Shown here: one piece after another, positions 1-9,073 of the stretch
Layout of the letters: each line of letters begins with the position of its first letter
Position numbering within the stretch: position 1 is the stretch's first letter
Virus record (IMG/VR): IMGVR_UViG_3300044800_000271
Span: 39,529-103,528 of that record
DNA length: 64,000 bases
Strand: one strand, 5' to 3'
Origin: a virus
Translations under genes and position numbers: made by a program
Notes under the pieces: model-generated
Told to the model about the DNA's origin: nothing
Database searches by the model: none
The model's input: the letters and a program-made list of their open reading frames with translations, nothing else

Positions 1-1
1 C

Positions 2-3000
2 TGGCATGAACGTTATCAGATTGAAGACCCAATTGAAATGCTTGCCAATGGTGAAACCGTCCGCTTTGATGGTGCTGGCTTGCTGGAAGAAGGAAAAACA
101 TCTGGCAAGAAATGCGCTTGCATCGAGCCCGCCGCTCACGAGACCCCGATTACGAACGTCGGGCCGGGCACCGAGGCAGCCGCAGCCCAAGAAGGCACGG
201 TCAAGGCCGTCAAGGAGCGTGTCGAAAAGCAGGAAGGCGAGCCGCCCATCGGCGTGGCCATCGACGAGACCGGGGTTCCCCGCCGCGAGGAAGAGGAAGC
301 CAAGGTCGGCAGCAAGAAGACTTCCGCCATCGAGGACGACACGCCGATCCTGCCCACGGTCATTGCTGACAGCGTCATCCGCGAAGTCCAAATGTTCTTC
401 GTTGGCAAGGGGCTGCAAGACTCCATTGGTGAGAACACCGAGCCTGTAGTGGACTACCTCACAAACTACGCGGAGAGGGTGTACGCCGCCAACACAGCCT
501 TCCGCAAGAGAATCCGCTCCCGTGGCAACGCCGGGCGCGATTACCTGTATGCGTTCATGCGCCACTGGCTAGCTGGATGGCTGAAGGACCACAGCCCCGA
601 GGCATTCCGTCAGCTTCCCAGCGGTTTCGCCAGTGGGGAGGAGCTTCCGAGAACGGTTTCGGAGAAGAAAGCCACTAACGGAGATTCGCAAAATGAGGAA
701 AATCCGCTGCAAAACGCCGCGGAAGGTGTCGGCAGCGCGATCAGCACCGCTGTCAAGGTTCTTCCGGAAGTGCTCGCTTCTGACAAGGAAGCCGCTATTA
801 CCAAGAATCGTAGCCGCACGGGAAAGCGTTACCCCGGCACACATCCGGACGCTGGGCGACTCATGCCAGCAAGCTCGTCAAATTCCCTTGGCAGCGGATA
901 CTCCGCGGCATATGGCACGGGTGGATTCCACGACAAGCACAGCTTCCCGCCCAAGGATGTCCGCGCCTACCTCATCAAGACCACGACGCCCGATGCGCAG
1001 CCGCACCATGCCATGCTCGACCATGCAGCAGAGATCGATGCAGGGAAATGGGGACCAAACCCGACTCTTAAGACAGCCGCCCAGCAAATCAAGGCGGATT
1101 TCATCGCCGAGCATATCGCCGCCGATTTCGACGAGGGCTATGAAGTGGCGTCCTTGAAGACCAAAAAGGCATATGACGAGCGCGAAGCAAAGCTGAACAA
1201 GCTCCGCCCCAAGCAGGCGGATGTCGCGCTCGACATCGACTCGATCTGGGAAGAAATTACCGAGGATATGGGACCGGCACCATTGGTCGATATTGATGTT
1301 CCTGGTGAGACCGCGACGCAGCCGGAGGGCAGCACTGATGGCCGCCCGAACAAGAAAGATGTAGGCGAGTTGCCCGAGGCGTTCAAGAGCGACGAGCCGG
1401 AAGACGACAAGGCATTGTCCGAGCCCGAAGCCGAGGCGCAAGAAGATTCCATGCCGGAGGCGAAGCAGGAACATGACGAGCCGGAGTCCGACAAGCCGTG
1501 GCAGGTTTCGTCCAGCATGGAAGACTTCGTGAAGGAAGCAGCCGACGAACTGGAATCCGATGCGCCGAAGTTCGGGTGCGACCAGTGCGAGATGCTCAGC
1601 ATCAACGGGATACCGTGCCACGAACTTGGCTGCCCCAACGGGAAGAAGACGTGGGTGCCGGAAAAGGGCTGGGTCCGCTACAACGAGTGCCCGATATGCG
1701 GCAGCGATGTGGAAGAGGGCGAGTCTTGCAACTGCCAAGAGCCTTCCGAGGAAGAAGAGCTTTACGAGAAGCCCGATCTGGACAAAAGTGGCGAGCCTCT
1801 TGAAGGGGACATCCACACGTCTGCCAAGAAGGTCAAGGCCGACAAGCCGAAGAGGGCGGACATTGCGGACAACGCCGTGGACGCCGATAAGGGCGAAGCA
1901 CCAACCAAGGAAACCGGGGAATCTTCGACCGTGCAGCACCACAAGGAATATGACAAGCAGCAGTCCAAGGGCGCTGGCGGTTTTGAAAAGCAGGTGCATT
2001 GCGAAAAGCATCCTGCTTGGGATGCAACTTGTCGTGGCTGTCAGGCAGCCTATCGTGCCGCACAATCGGATGAAAAACCGCGAGGCTATGAAGCAGAAAA
2101 TCTGCGGCATCATCCGGATTTTAAATCCACACTCACATCACGCACGGGCGTATCCCAAAAGAAAGCCGATACCGCCGACAACCCGTACAACTGGAAGGAC
2201 GGCGACGGAGCGCCGGAAGACAAGAAGAACGCCGTCAAGGCGGACACCAGCGGGCCGAACGCGAGGAGCGCCTCCGCCTTGGGAACCATAACGACGCCAA
2301 AACCGAAGAAGCCCATCGACAACATAGGGCCGAGCGACGGTCCCACGGGCCAGAAGTTGGCGGACGGCATCCAGCAGGACTTGGCGAAAGCCAAGGCGGA
2401 ATCCGTGAGCCCCTACGCCACGAACAGCAACACGAAGCCGGAAACCACTTCGGCCGAGGAACTGCGCAGCAAGACAGCGGCCGAGCCGACAGGCAAATTC
2501 GATGGTCTCTATGTGACCGCTGTTTATTCAAAGGGCGGCATCACACTGAAGCCGACTCCGGAGCTTCTCAACGAAGTTGCTGAGAACAAGGCTGATGTGG
2601 GCAAGGGGTTTGTTGAATGGAACCCGCAGCTTCACGATTTGCTCGAAGACTTCACTGGCAACGGCTGGGAATGGGTCAACCCCGAGGATATCGGTGCATT
2701 GACCTCTGGCGAGATCATTTCCGATCCGGGCGGGAACGTCTACTGGCACGAACGCTACCAGATCGAAGATATGGTTGAGGAACTAGTGAGCGGAAAGAAC
2801 GTATGGATGCAGTACGGCGGAAATCTGTACGATGAAGAGGAACCCGCATCCGAGCCCGACCCGAACCAGATGAGCTTGCCTCTGACTTCCAGCGATGTTA
2901 GTCGCGACGTGGCCGAGGCTAAGTCCGAGACCGTGAGCCCCGACACCGTGGACACAGATATCCATCAGGAAACCGAGTCGGTACCGGAGGCGGCCAAGGT

Positions 3001-3535
3001 CGCTGCTCCTGTCTCCGGAGACGTGGCGGAAGCCAAGTCCGAGACTGTGAGCCCCGATACGGTTGACCCGAGCATCAAGCGGGAGACCAAGTCGGTCCCG
3101 GAAGCCGCCAAGGTTTCGGCGTCCGAAATCCCTGTGGCACAGGGCGAAACGGAAAGCGGCAAACAGCCTGTGTCCAACCTGGGCGGCGGAGCGCCGGAAG
3201 CTTTGGATGTTCCGGCGATCCTGGCGAGCGACAAGGAAGCCTCGGGGCTGTTCGAGAGCCAAGAGCAGAACCCCAGAATCGGCGGGGAAAGGGCGTCGAG
3301 GGGCGAATGCCCCCGCTGCTTCTCCCCCGACACGGAGACCTTCACAGTCGCGGAAGGCAAGAAGATGTTCTGCCATGAATGCAACCAGATCGTCTGGACC
3401 TTCGGGCAGATGGCGGCAGGCAAGGAAGCGGCGGCGGGCGACAATCTGCCGGAGGAAATCCCCATCGACCTCGGGGCCGGGGACTTGGCTGATGTAGTCA
3501 TGGCGGAAGAACCCGAGGCGGGCGAGGATAAATAA
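2..3535 (+). CDS. Giant linker-rich zinc-ribbon protein, 5' end outside window
   Basis: The reading frame is open at the left edge, so the N-terminus lies upstream; at least 1,177 codons are present. The protein is hydrophilic and acidic. It has a Cys-rich zinc-ribbon stretch around nt 1565-1745 (CDQC, CHELGC, CPICG, CNC), a His/Cys motif near 2010-2045 and a C-terminal ribbon near 3307-3390 (CPRC...CHEC). A WHERYQIED segment at the window edge recurs near nt 2743, and two tandem copies of about 38 residues (DVAEAKSETVSPDTVD...) lie near 2905-3115. Lys-Lys/Thr-Ala linkers are scattered through it. The next gene starts directly after its stop. It looks like a polyvalent or virion-associated protein; no enzymatic domain was recognised. 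Confidence 0.75.
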   Translation, partial: WHERYQIEDPIEMLANGETVRFDGAGLLEEGKTSGKKCACIEPAAHETPITNVGPGTEAAAAQEGTVKAVKERVEKQEGEPPIGVAIDETGVPRREEEEAKVGSKKTSAIEDDTPILPTVIADSVIREVQMFFVGKGLQDSIGENTEPVVDYLTNYAERVYAANTAFRKRIRSRGNAGRDYLYAFMRHWLAGWLKDHSPEAFRQLPSGFASGEELPRTVSEKKATNGDSQNEENPLQNAAEGVGSAISTAVKVLPEVLASDKEAAITKNRSRTGKRYPGTHPDAGRLMPASSSNSLGSGYSAAYGTGGFHDKHSFPPKDVRAYLIKTTTPDAQPHHAMLDHAAEIDAGKWGPNPTLKTAAQQIKADFIAEHIAADFDEGYEVASLKTKKAYDEREAKLNKLRPKQADVALDIDSIWEEITEDMGPAPLVDIDVPGETATQPEGSTDGRPNKKDVGELPEAFKSDEPEDDKALSEPEAEAQEDSMPEAKQEHDEPESDKPWQVSSSMEDFVKEAADELESDAPKFGCDQCEMLSINGIPCHELGCPNGKKTWVPEKGWVRYNECPICGSDVEEGESCNCQEPSEEEELYEKPDLDKSGEPLEGDIHTSAKKVKADKPKRADIADNAVDADKGEAPTKETGESSTVQHHKEYDKQQSKGAGGFEKQVHCEKHPAWDATCRGCQAAYRAAQSDEKPRGYEAENLRHHPDFKSTLTSRTGVSQKKADTADNPYNWKDGDGAPEDKKNAVKADTSGPNARSASALGTITTPKPKKPIDNIGPSDGPTGQKLADGIQQDLAKAKAESVSPYATNSNTKPETTSAEELRSKTAAEPTGKFDGLYVTAVYSKGGITLKPTPELLNEVAENKADVGKGFVEWNPQLHDLLEDFTGNGWEWVNPEDIGALTSGEIISDPGGNVYWHERYQIEDMVEELVSGKNVWMQYGGNLYDEEEPASEPDPNQMSLPLTSSDVSRDVAEAKSETVSPDTVDTDIHQETESVPEAAKVAAPVSGDVAEAKSETVSPDTVDPSIKRETKSVPEAAKVSASEIPVAQGETESGKQPVSNLGGGAPEALDVPAILASDKEASGLFESQEQNPRIGGERASRGECPRCFSPDTETFTVAEGKKMFCHECNQIVWTFGQMAAGKEAAAGDNLPEEIPIDLGAGDLADVVMAEEPEAGEDK

Positions 3536-6500
3536 ATGGCGAAATTGCTGGCGGGCTGGGGTTATTGGGACGTGACGAAGTATTCCTACGGCGGGGATTT
3601 CCGCCGTTCGGGAACGGACTTGGAGATCATCGAGAATCTGGGTCCGGCAGGAAAGTACCCCAATAAGGAAACCAAGGTCCGCTTCGCGGACGGTTCCGTA
3701 GCTGTCATCCCGAATCAAGGAATATCCGACGACGGTCAGGTTACCGCCTCCAAGAAGGCAGCAGGGGAACAGAAATGCGGGCGGTGCGGCGACCCTATCA
3801 CGAAAGAGCCTTATCGAGCCAACGGCAAGCTCTTATGTTCGCAGACGTGTTACGACTTTGAGCGTCGGGGCATTCCGGTAGGCGGCAAGAAAGCAGCGGA
3901 AATGATCCATAGCGACAACGAACTGGGGCAGAAAATGGAGCCCGCGGTTCCCGGCCCCGAGGCAGGTCCGGCGAACGACGAGCTTCATGAGAACTCGCAC
4001 TCGGAGAACGGGGCTTCCCCCGTGCTCGATGGCGACCTGCATTCTCCGGAGCGTGCGAACGTGAACGCCATCCGCGAGGCCATCGAGACGCAGTCCGAGA
4101 TGGAAGTCGGTGTGCCGATTTCTGAGAAGCAGGAAGAAGTCAAAGCCGAGGAGGCTGGCAAATCGGTGGAGATCGACGCCAAGCCCGGCAAGCAGATCAT
4201 CATCAACATCGCTTCCAAGAATGACGAGGCAATTGGCGGCGAGGATCAAGGCAAGATTACATCAGGTCATGGAGGCGGCATGTTCGGCGGAACCGATCTG
4301 GAAGGTCCGGCCCTTGAGTCCTGGGATTACCCGGCGAAGAAGGCGGCGGCGCTCAGCAAGACCGCAGCAATTTCCATAAGGGATTTGAAGAAAGCGGGAC
4401 GGGAATTCCTGGGCCGTATACGTACTGCCGCGATCTCCGTGTTGCAGGGCCGGGACGCCAGCGGTTTCCAGATGGTCATCCTCATGGACGGGCGGGAGTA
4501 CGTGTTGCGCGGCCAGGATGCGGAAGACTTCCGCCGCGAGTACGCGGGGATTTCCAGGCCGGAAAACAAGGTCAATGCCTTGGTTGAGAAGTATTTGTGG
4601 AAGCTCCAGCCCTACAAGCCGAAGACAACGCCGCAAGCACCGTCCCGGACCGTCCCCGAGCGGACTCAGGTCATGAGCTCCAAGACCGCCGCCGACACGA
4701 TGCGCTGCCCGTGGTGCGGCGCTGAGGCGAGGAAAGAGACCCACGACGGAACCTACAAGTGCACGAAATGCCCTTGGCAGGAGCAGCAGCGCAAGGCGGC
4801 GTCATCCAAGAAGGCGGACGAGGATGGAGGCTACGAGGGCTGGACGAACTGGAGCACATGGCACGTCGCCCTGCTGATCGACAACACGGAGTCCGTCTAC
4901 AACACCAAGCGCAATTTGGCCGCCAACGCCCTGAAGAAGGGCATCGGGATAAAGCAGCTTGCCGGGCAGTTCAGCCGCCTGTTCCGCAAGCAAGCGGAGG
5001 AGACCGCGCAATTTCACGAGGATAACGCCCAGAATGCTCGCGATGACCGCGGGGAATTCGAGCGCAAGGAGCTTGAGGGCTACCAGCCCCAGACCAAGGA
5101 GGAGGGTTTCAAGCACAGGGTTGACAACCTCTTCTACGGCATCGGGGATGTCCAGAACAGTTGGGAGCAGCCCATGGGCGAGGTCAACTGGGAAGAGATA
5201 GCGGAGAGCGCCGTCGAAAGCGAGAAGGAAGAACTGAAGGCAGCGGGAAAACCGATTCCGGAGCCGAAGTCTAAGGACAAGCTGGACCTCACGGAAGAGG
5301 ACCAGAAGCTCATGCAGGAAATGGGGATCAAAGGCGCTCTCAGCGTGCCCGACAGGCACCAGCTTCGCATCGCGATCGATACTCTCAAGGCACCCGATGC
5401 AATGGTGGGCGTCATGGGCGGGATGAACAAGGAGCAGGCGTTGCAGGTCTTGGCGAGGCACGGCCTTCGCTGGGACGATGCCGACTACATGGCGGGCGGC
5501 AAGGGCGTGAAGAAAGCGGCTGAGTACAAGGAAGCCATGGGCGATGTGATGCACGGGATGCAGCAGGGCGGCAAGATTTTGAGCATCTTGGAGCAGGGTC
5601 CGAAAACCACGGGCGAGGTTAACCGGTTGCTCGGCGGCGAGGAGCACTCGAATCTTGCGTACCCGTTTCTCAAGGAGCTTCAGGACCGCGGCATGGTGAA
5701 ACAGAAGCAGATGCGCTGGTACATAGTGGCAAAGGACAAAACAATGGCAGACGACACAAAACCGAAGGGCGTGGTAAAGAGCCAAACGGAACTTGAAAAG
5801 GAAGCGGGCTTCAATTTCTTCTTCCCCGGTCAAGTCCTGAAGGAATTCTACCCGGAAATCCAGCACGAGATCGTGGACTACCCGAACGCCACCAACACGC
5901 CGCAAGGCGTGCAGGCACCGGAGATGGTCGGCGAGCCGGACCAGCAGAACCTCGACACCATGATCGACAACGCCATGGACAACATCGGCATCGTGGAGGC
6001 GATCCAGCTTCCGGGCGACGTGGGCGAGGTCGAAGAGGTCCACACCTCGGCGGACTATTCCTCAACCAGCCCCGCCGGGGCGATGGGGATCGGACGCGAC
6101 GGCAAGCCCGAGGTGCTCGAAGGAGCACCGCTCCGCAAGGAGAATGATATCAGGGGGTTAATGTTTACTGATGAGTTCTACGGAAATTACGACAGCGTTC
6201 CGGGCTCGTCGCTGCAAGTGGCATCGAAGAGCGCCGCAGGGTCCAACAGCGGCAACGACGACATCCGCGGCGCGGGCGACCTGTGGCGCGAGCAGTTCTA
6301 CGGGCAGTATGAAGGTGGACCTTCGGCTGAGTCTATCTTGCAGAAGAAAGCAGCCGCAGGGACCGAGGTTGAACAGTTCGGGATGTTCCTGAAGAAGGTG
6401 TGCGGAGAGATAGCCGCAACAATGACCAGCGCATTTAAGGTCACCAGCCGCCCGCTGCTGGACAAAGTTCCGGGCGTCGGCGAAGTACAGCTTGCCCAGA

Positions 6501-6745
6501 TCGAGCAGCCGCAGGGCATGAGCAGCTACAACATTGTTAACACGGGCAGCCGCGTGAAGTATTTGCTAGACAAACTGAGCGACAGTCAAGTGCAGGACTG
6601 TATCAATGATAGTTGGAGCCAAGCGGCCGTTTGGAACGATAGCCCGAAGGGGGGCTATGTGTACGAGGTATTCGTGAGGGCCGAGTCTATCGACACTGAC
6701 TCTATGATTATGCGCTATAAGTTTGTTTGTGGAACTCGTGAATAA
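3536..6745 (+). CDS. Giant multi-domain protein with zinc ribbons, NWxTW domain and winged helix
   Basis: This is a 1,069-residue protein whose ATG abuts the upstream stop, so the two genes are probably co-translated. In order: a four-Cys zinc motif at residues 81-105 (CGRC...CSQTC), a second ribbon near 385-410 (CPWCG...CTKCPW), a domain near 430-560 opening with YEGWTNWSTWHV, a motif known from phage and plasmid proteins of unknown function, and a winged-helix-like segment near 665-735 ending in a KQKQMRWYIV wing. At least eight SKKAA/SKTAA-type pentapeptides separate these modules. The composition resembles the first gene. Role unknown; injected or virion-borne polyvalent protein is an inference. 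Confidence 0.75.
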   Translation: MAKLLAGWGYWDVTKYSYGGDFRRSGTDLEIIENLGPAGKYPNKETKVRFADGSVAVIPNQGISDDGQVTASKKAAGEQKCGRCGDPITKEPYRANGKLLCSQTCYDFERRGIPVGGKKAAEMIHSDNELGQKMEPAVPGPEAGPANDELHENSHSENGASPVLDGDLHSPERANVNAIREAIETQSEMEVGVPISEKQEEVKAEEAGKSVEIDAKPGKQIIINIASKNDEAIGGEDQGKITSGHGGGMFGGTDLEGPALESWDYPAKKAAALSKTAAISIRDLKKAGREFLGRIRTAAISVLQGRDASGFQMVILMDGREYVLRGQDAEDFRREYAGISRPENKVNALVEKYLWKLQPYKPKTTPQAPSRTVPERTQVMSSKTAADTMRCPWCGAEARKETHDGTYKCTKCPWQEQQRKAASSKKADEDGGYEGWTNWSTWHVALLIDNTESVYNTKRNLAANALKKGIGIKQLAGQFSRLFRKQAEETAQFHEDNAQNARDDRGEFERKELEGYQPQTKEEGFKHRVDNLFYGIGDVQNSWEQPMGEVNWEEIAESAVESEKEELKAAGKPIPEPKSKDKLDLTEEDQKLMQEMGIKGALSVPDRHQLRIAIDTLKAPDAMVGVMGGMNKEQALQVLARHGLRWDDADYMAGGKGVKKAAEYKEAMGDVMHGMQQGGKILSILEQGPKTTGEVNRLLGGEEHSNLAYPFLKELQDRGMVKQKQMRWYIVAKDKTMADDTKPKGVVKSQTELEKEAGFNFFFPGQVLKEFYPEIQHEIVDYPNATNTPQGVQAPEMVGEPDQQNLDTMIDNAMDNIGIVEAIQLPGDVGEVEEVHTSADYSSTSPAGAMGIGRDGKPEVLEGAPLRKENDIRGLMFTDEFYGNYDSVPGSSLQVASKSAAGSNSGNDDIRGAGDLWREQFYGQYEGGPSAESILQKKAAAGTEVEQFGMFLKKVCGEIAATMTSAFKVTSRPLLDKVPGVGEVQLAQIEQPQGMSSYNIVNTGSRVKYLLDKLSDSQVQDCINDSWSQAAVWNDSPKGGYVYEVFVRAESIDTDSMIMRYKFVCGTRE

Positions 6746-6806
6746 TCAATAACTTACAGGATCAATGTAAGCGGATACAAATACGAACTTTTCAGTATTG
6801 GTGTAT

Positions 6807-8588
6807 ATGCTGAAAGATTATTGGCTGGGCCAATTGTGGGGTGGGGTTAGACTAGACCCCACTCAAAATCTACTAGATGAGTGGGGGCCGGGCAGTCATC
6901 AAAAGCTTTCAGCGATCTGTTCTTGTGGTAGATCGTTCTCTCCTGTGTTCAAAAATCTAACTCGCGGGCAGGTCAAATCTTGTGGCAAATGTACCTGTAA
7001 GCCAGCCTCTTATTGGCTCGAACAGGCTTGGGGAAGTTTGAAACTATCAGCGGATCAACCTCTTCCTAAGGAGTTCCCGCCCAGCCACGCCAAATTTTTA
7101 ATCTTCAACTGCATCTGTGGCAGTATTACACGCAAGTATTTGCCTGATGTTCAATCGGGACGAATCGCTTCCTGCGGTCATTGCAATGACCGTCCAAAAA
7201 ACTACTGGCTGAGTCAGAAGTGGGGCAAATACTCTCTGCGTAAAACCCAACCTTTACCTGACGTATTCAATCTAATGTCAGCAAAGAAGTTTGAATTTCA
7301 ATGCCAATGTGGCCGGAATTCTACGCTACGCGGATCGTGGGTTGTGTCAGGCAACTCCACCTCCTGCGGTAAGTGTAGCTGGAAGCCCAAGGCATATTGG
7401 TTAAAGCAGAGATGGGAAAAACTAGCGTTGGATGGGAACCAAGTCCTGCCGGACGAGTGGGGGGATGGGCGATCAGCACCGCTACGTTTCATTTGTGATT
7501 GTGGCCGAAGTGTATCAACCAGCATTTACAATGTTGTAAATCAACGCGTTAGTTCCTGCGGTCGCTGCAATTGGAAGCCTAAATTTGAGTGGTTAGACCA
7601 ATCGTGGGGCAGCCTTAAAATAGACCCCAACCAACCTCTCCCCGAGGAATGGGGGGTTACAAAGAAAGTACGCTTGCTTTGCGACTGCGGGGGTAAAATC
7701 GTTTCCAACCTATTCAATATAATTTCGGGGCGAACAATTTCCTGCGGCTGTAGCAAGGGGCAAGGTCCCGCTTCCCCCGAATCGGAAATCAGAAAGTTTG
7801 TGGCATCATTAGAGCCCAGTACGTACAACGGAACTTACCGAATATTGGGTACCCGCAAAAGTTATGACATCTACATCCCGTCTAAGAAACTAGCTGTTGA
7901 GCATCACGGACTGATATGGCACTCGGAAAAATACAGTGGGACAAAAGCCGACTACGATAAGAGTTTGATCGCCGTGAACCGTGGAGACCGTCTGATCCAG
8001 ATTTACGCTGATGAATGGAAAAACAAACGCAATATCATGGAACGTATGCTTTGTGATGCGATCAAACCGACAAGCAAAAAACGCATCAATCCAATTTTCA
8101 CGGTTGAACGCGGAACTCCCAAGGATGCTAGAGGGTTTTTGGATGCCAATCATTATCTTGGGGCCGCCAGTGGATGTCTTACTGTTGTGGCGAAATACAA
8201 AGAAGAGATTGTAGGTTGCTGGGTGTTCATGAAACGCGAAGCTCATACCGTGCTGTGGCACCGAGCTTGCTGGGATTGCCGGTTTAAGGCTTGGAATCCC
8301 CATGAAAAGGCTTTAACCATGGCGAAGCCGTCGCTCAAGGCCATGGAGTTCACTCGCATGGTGACTTTTTCCGACAACCGCTTTCATACAGGAAGTCTGT
8401 ATGAAAAGCTTGGATTTACATTTGAGAAGGAGCTTAGACCGGATTACGGATATACAAATGGGGTTAAACGAGTTTCTAAGTATGCATTCCGGGTCAAAGC
8501 CGGAGTTAATGAAAAGCAAGCAGCAAGGGTTGGGGGTTGGTATCGCATATGGGATTCTGGGAAAAGGCGCTATTCAATGCCTTTATGA
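6807..8588 (+). CDS. Homing endonuclease with five zinc-ribbon repeats and GNAT-like C-terminus
   Basis: The N-terminal 330 residues are five tandem modules of about 66 residues, each with YWLxQxWG..L..., then CxCG and SCGxC, so each can bind zinc and probably DNA. A nuclease domain of the EDxHD/Vsr-like fold follows (E in PESEIRKF, D in SYDIYIP, VEHHGLIWHSEKY). The C-terminal 150 residues resemble the GNAT-like domain seen in related phage endonucleases (SDNRFHTGSLYEKLGF). The codon use is AT-richer than the neighbours, which suggests recent arrival. ATG at 6807 was chosen over upstream TTG and GTG codons; no strong ribosome site is visible for any. Confidence 0.8.
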   Translation: MLKDYWLGQLWGGVRLDPTQNLLDEWGPGSHQKLSAICSCGRSFSPVFKNLTRGQVKSCGKCTCKPASYWLEQAWGSLKLSADQPLPKEFPPSHAKFLIFNCICGSITRKYLPDVQSGRIASCGHCNDRPKNYWLSQKWGKYSLRKTQPLPDVFNLMSAKKFEFQCQCGRNSTLRGSWVVSGNSTSCGKCSWKPKAYWLKQRWEKLALDGNQVLPDEWGDGRSAPLRFICDCGRSVSTSIYNVVNQRVSSCGRCNWKPKFEWLDQSWGSLKIDPNQPLPEEWGVTKKVRLLCDCGGKIVSNLFNIISGRTISCGCSKGQGPASPESEIRKFVASLEPSTYNGTYRILGTRKSYDIYIPSKKLAVEHHGLIWHSEKYSGTKADYDKSLIAVNRGDRLIQIYADEWKNKRNIMERMLCDAIKPTSKKRINPIFTVERGTPKDARGFLDANHYLGAASGCLTVVAKYKEEIVGCWVFMKREAHTVLWHRACWDCRFKAWNPHEKALTMAKPSLKAMEFTRMVTFSDNRFHTGSLYEKLGFTFEKELRPDYGYTNGVKRVSKYAFRVKAGVNEKQAARVGGWYRIWDSGKRRYSMPL

Positions 8589-8595
8589 GGTCACA

Positions 8596-8937
8596 ATGAA
8601 AGCCTGGCTCAGGAAGACGGCAGGAGCTGTGCAGTATAGATGGCGGGAGACGGTGGACGACTTCGACCGGACGCTCGAAGCCGCCTGCAACGAAGAGACG
8701 GAAGAGGCTGTCGTGGACCTCTGGCTCGAATACCCCGAATCGTTCATGCGGGGGCTCGGAGCTTCCCCCGAGGGGGAAGTCCAGCTTTCGGCCATCCGCA
8801 GGGTCAAGACGGGCGGCACAGGCCTCCAGCGGCACGATCCGATGGCAAAGATCGCGTCGGCTTCCAATTGGGACCAGGAATTCGCCGACGCGCAAAAGCA
8901 TGCGGCCGACGTTTTGCAGCAGATGGGAAAAAGCTAA
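8596..8937 (+). CDS. Small protein of unknown function
   Basis: This 113-residue protein begins with ATG just after the endonuclease stop. It starts MKAWLRKTAGAVQYRW, so it carries a KTA motif like the giant proteins upstream, and ends with a Lys/Gln-rich helix. The base composition returns to the GC-rich style of the first two genes. It may be the displaced end of the 3536-6745 operon, separated from it by insertion of the endonuclease gene. No family was recognised. Confidence 0.65.
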   Translation: MKAWLRKTAGAVQYRWRETVDDFDRTLEAACNEETEEAVVDLWLEYPESFMRGLGASPEGEVQLSAIRRVKTGGTGLQRHDPMAKIASASNWDQEFADAQKHAADVLQQMGKS

Positions 8938-8952
8938 GCATTAAAAGACGAT

Positions 8953-9062
8953 ATGCGGGTAGCTCAGTCGAGAGGGGCAAGTCACCTCCTAAATGTTTTG
9001 CCCCACAGAGCACCGTCCATTTAAGACGGAGGTCGTGAGTTCAATTCTCACCCCGCGTTCCA
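8953..9062 (+). tRNA. tRNA-like gene, anticodon TTT, with a hairpin inserted in the D loop
   Basis: The acceptor stem ATGCGGG/CCCGCGT (8953-8959 with 9052-9058) has one T-G wobble and is followed by discriminator T and an encoded CCA. The T arm GTGAG-TTCAATT-CTCAC and the anticodon stem CCGTC/GACGG are perfect. The D stem GCTC (8962-8965) pairs with GAGC (9008-9011), but the D loop is 42 nt instead of about 8. The extra sequence holds a 7-bp stem GGGGCAA/TTGCCCC (8974-8980 with 8998-9004) whose loop shows TCACCTCCT. The anticodon loop is CATTTAA, so position 33 is A, not the usual T. It could be Lys(TTT), a pre-tRNA with an insert, or a tRNA mimic. Confidence 0.55.
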
Positions 9063-9073
9063 AGTTTGAGTTT

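Noticed and set aside
38-40. ATG 38 as true start of the first gene
   Set aside because: The frame is open to the left edge and the residues before it match an internal repeat, so the gene begins outside the window.
4802-6043. Long minus-strand frame opposite the second giant gene
   Set aside because: Leu/His-rich composition typical of antisense frames; the plus-strand gene has clear motifs.
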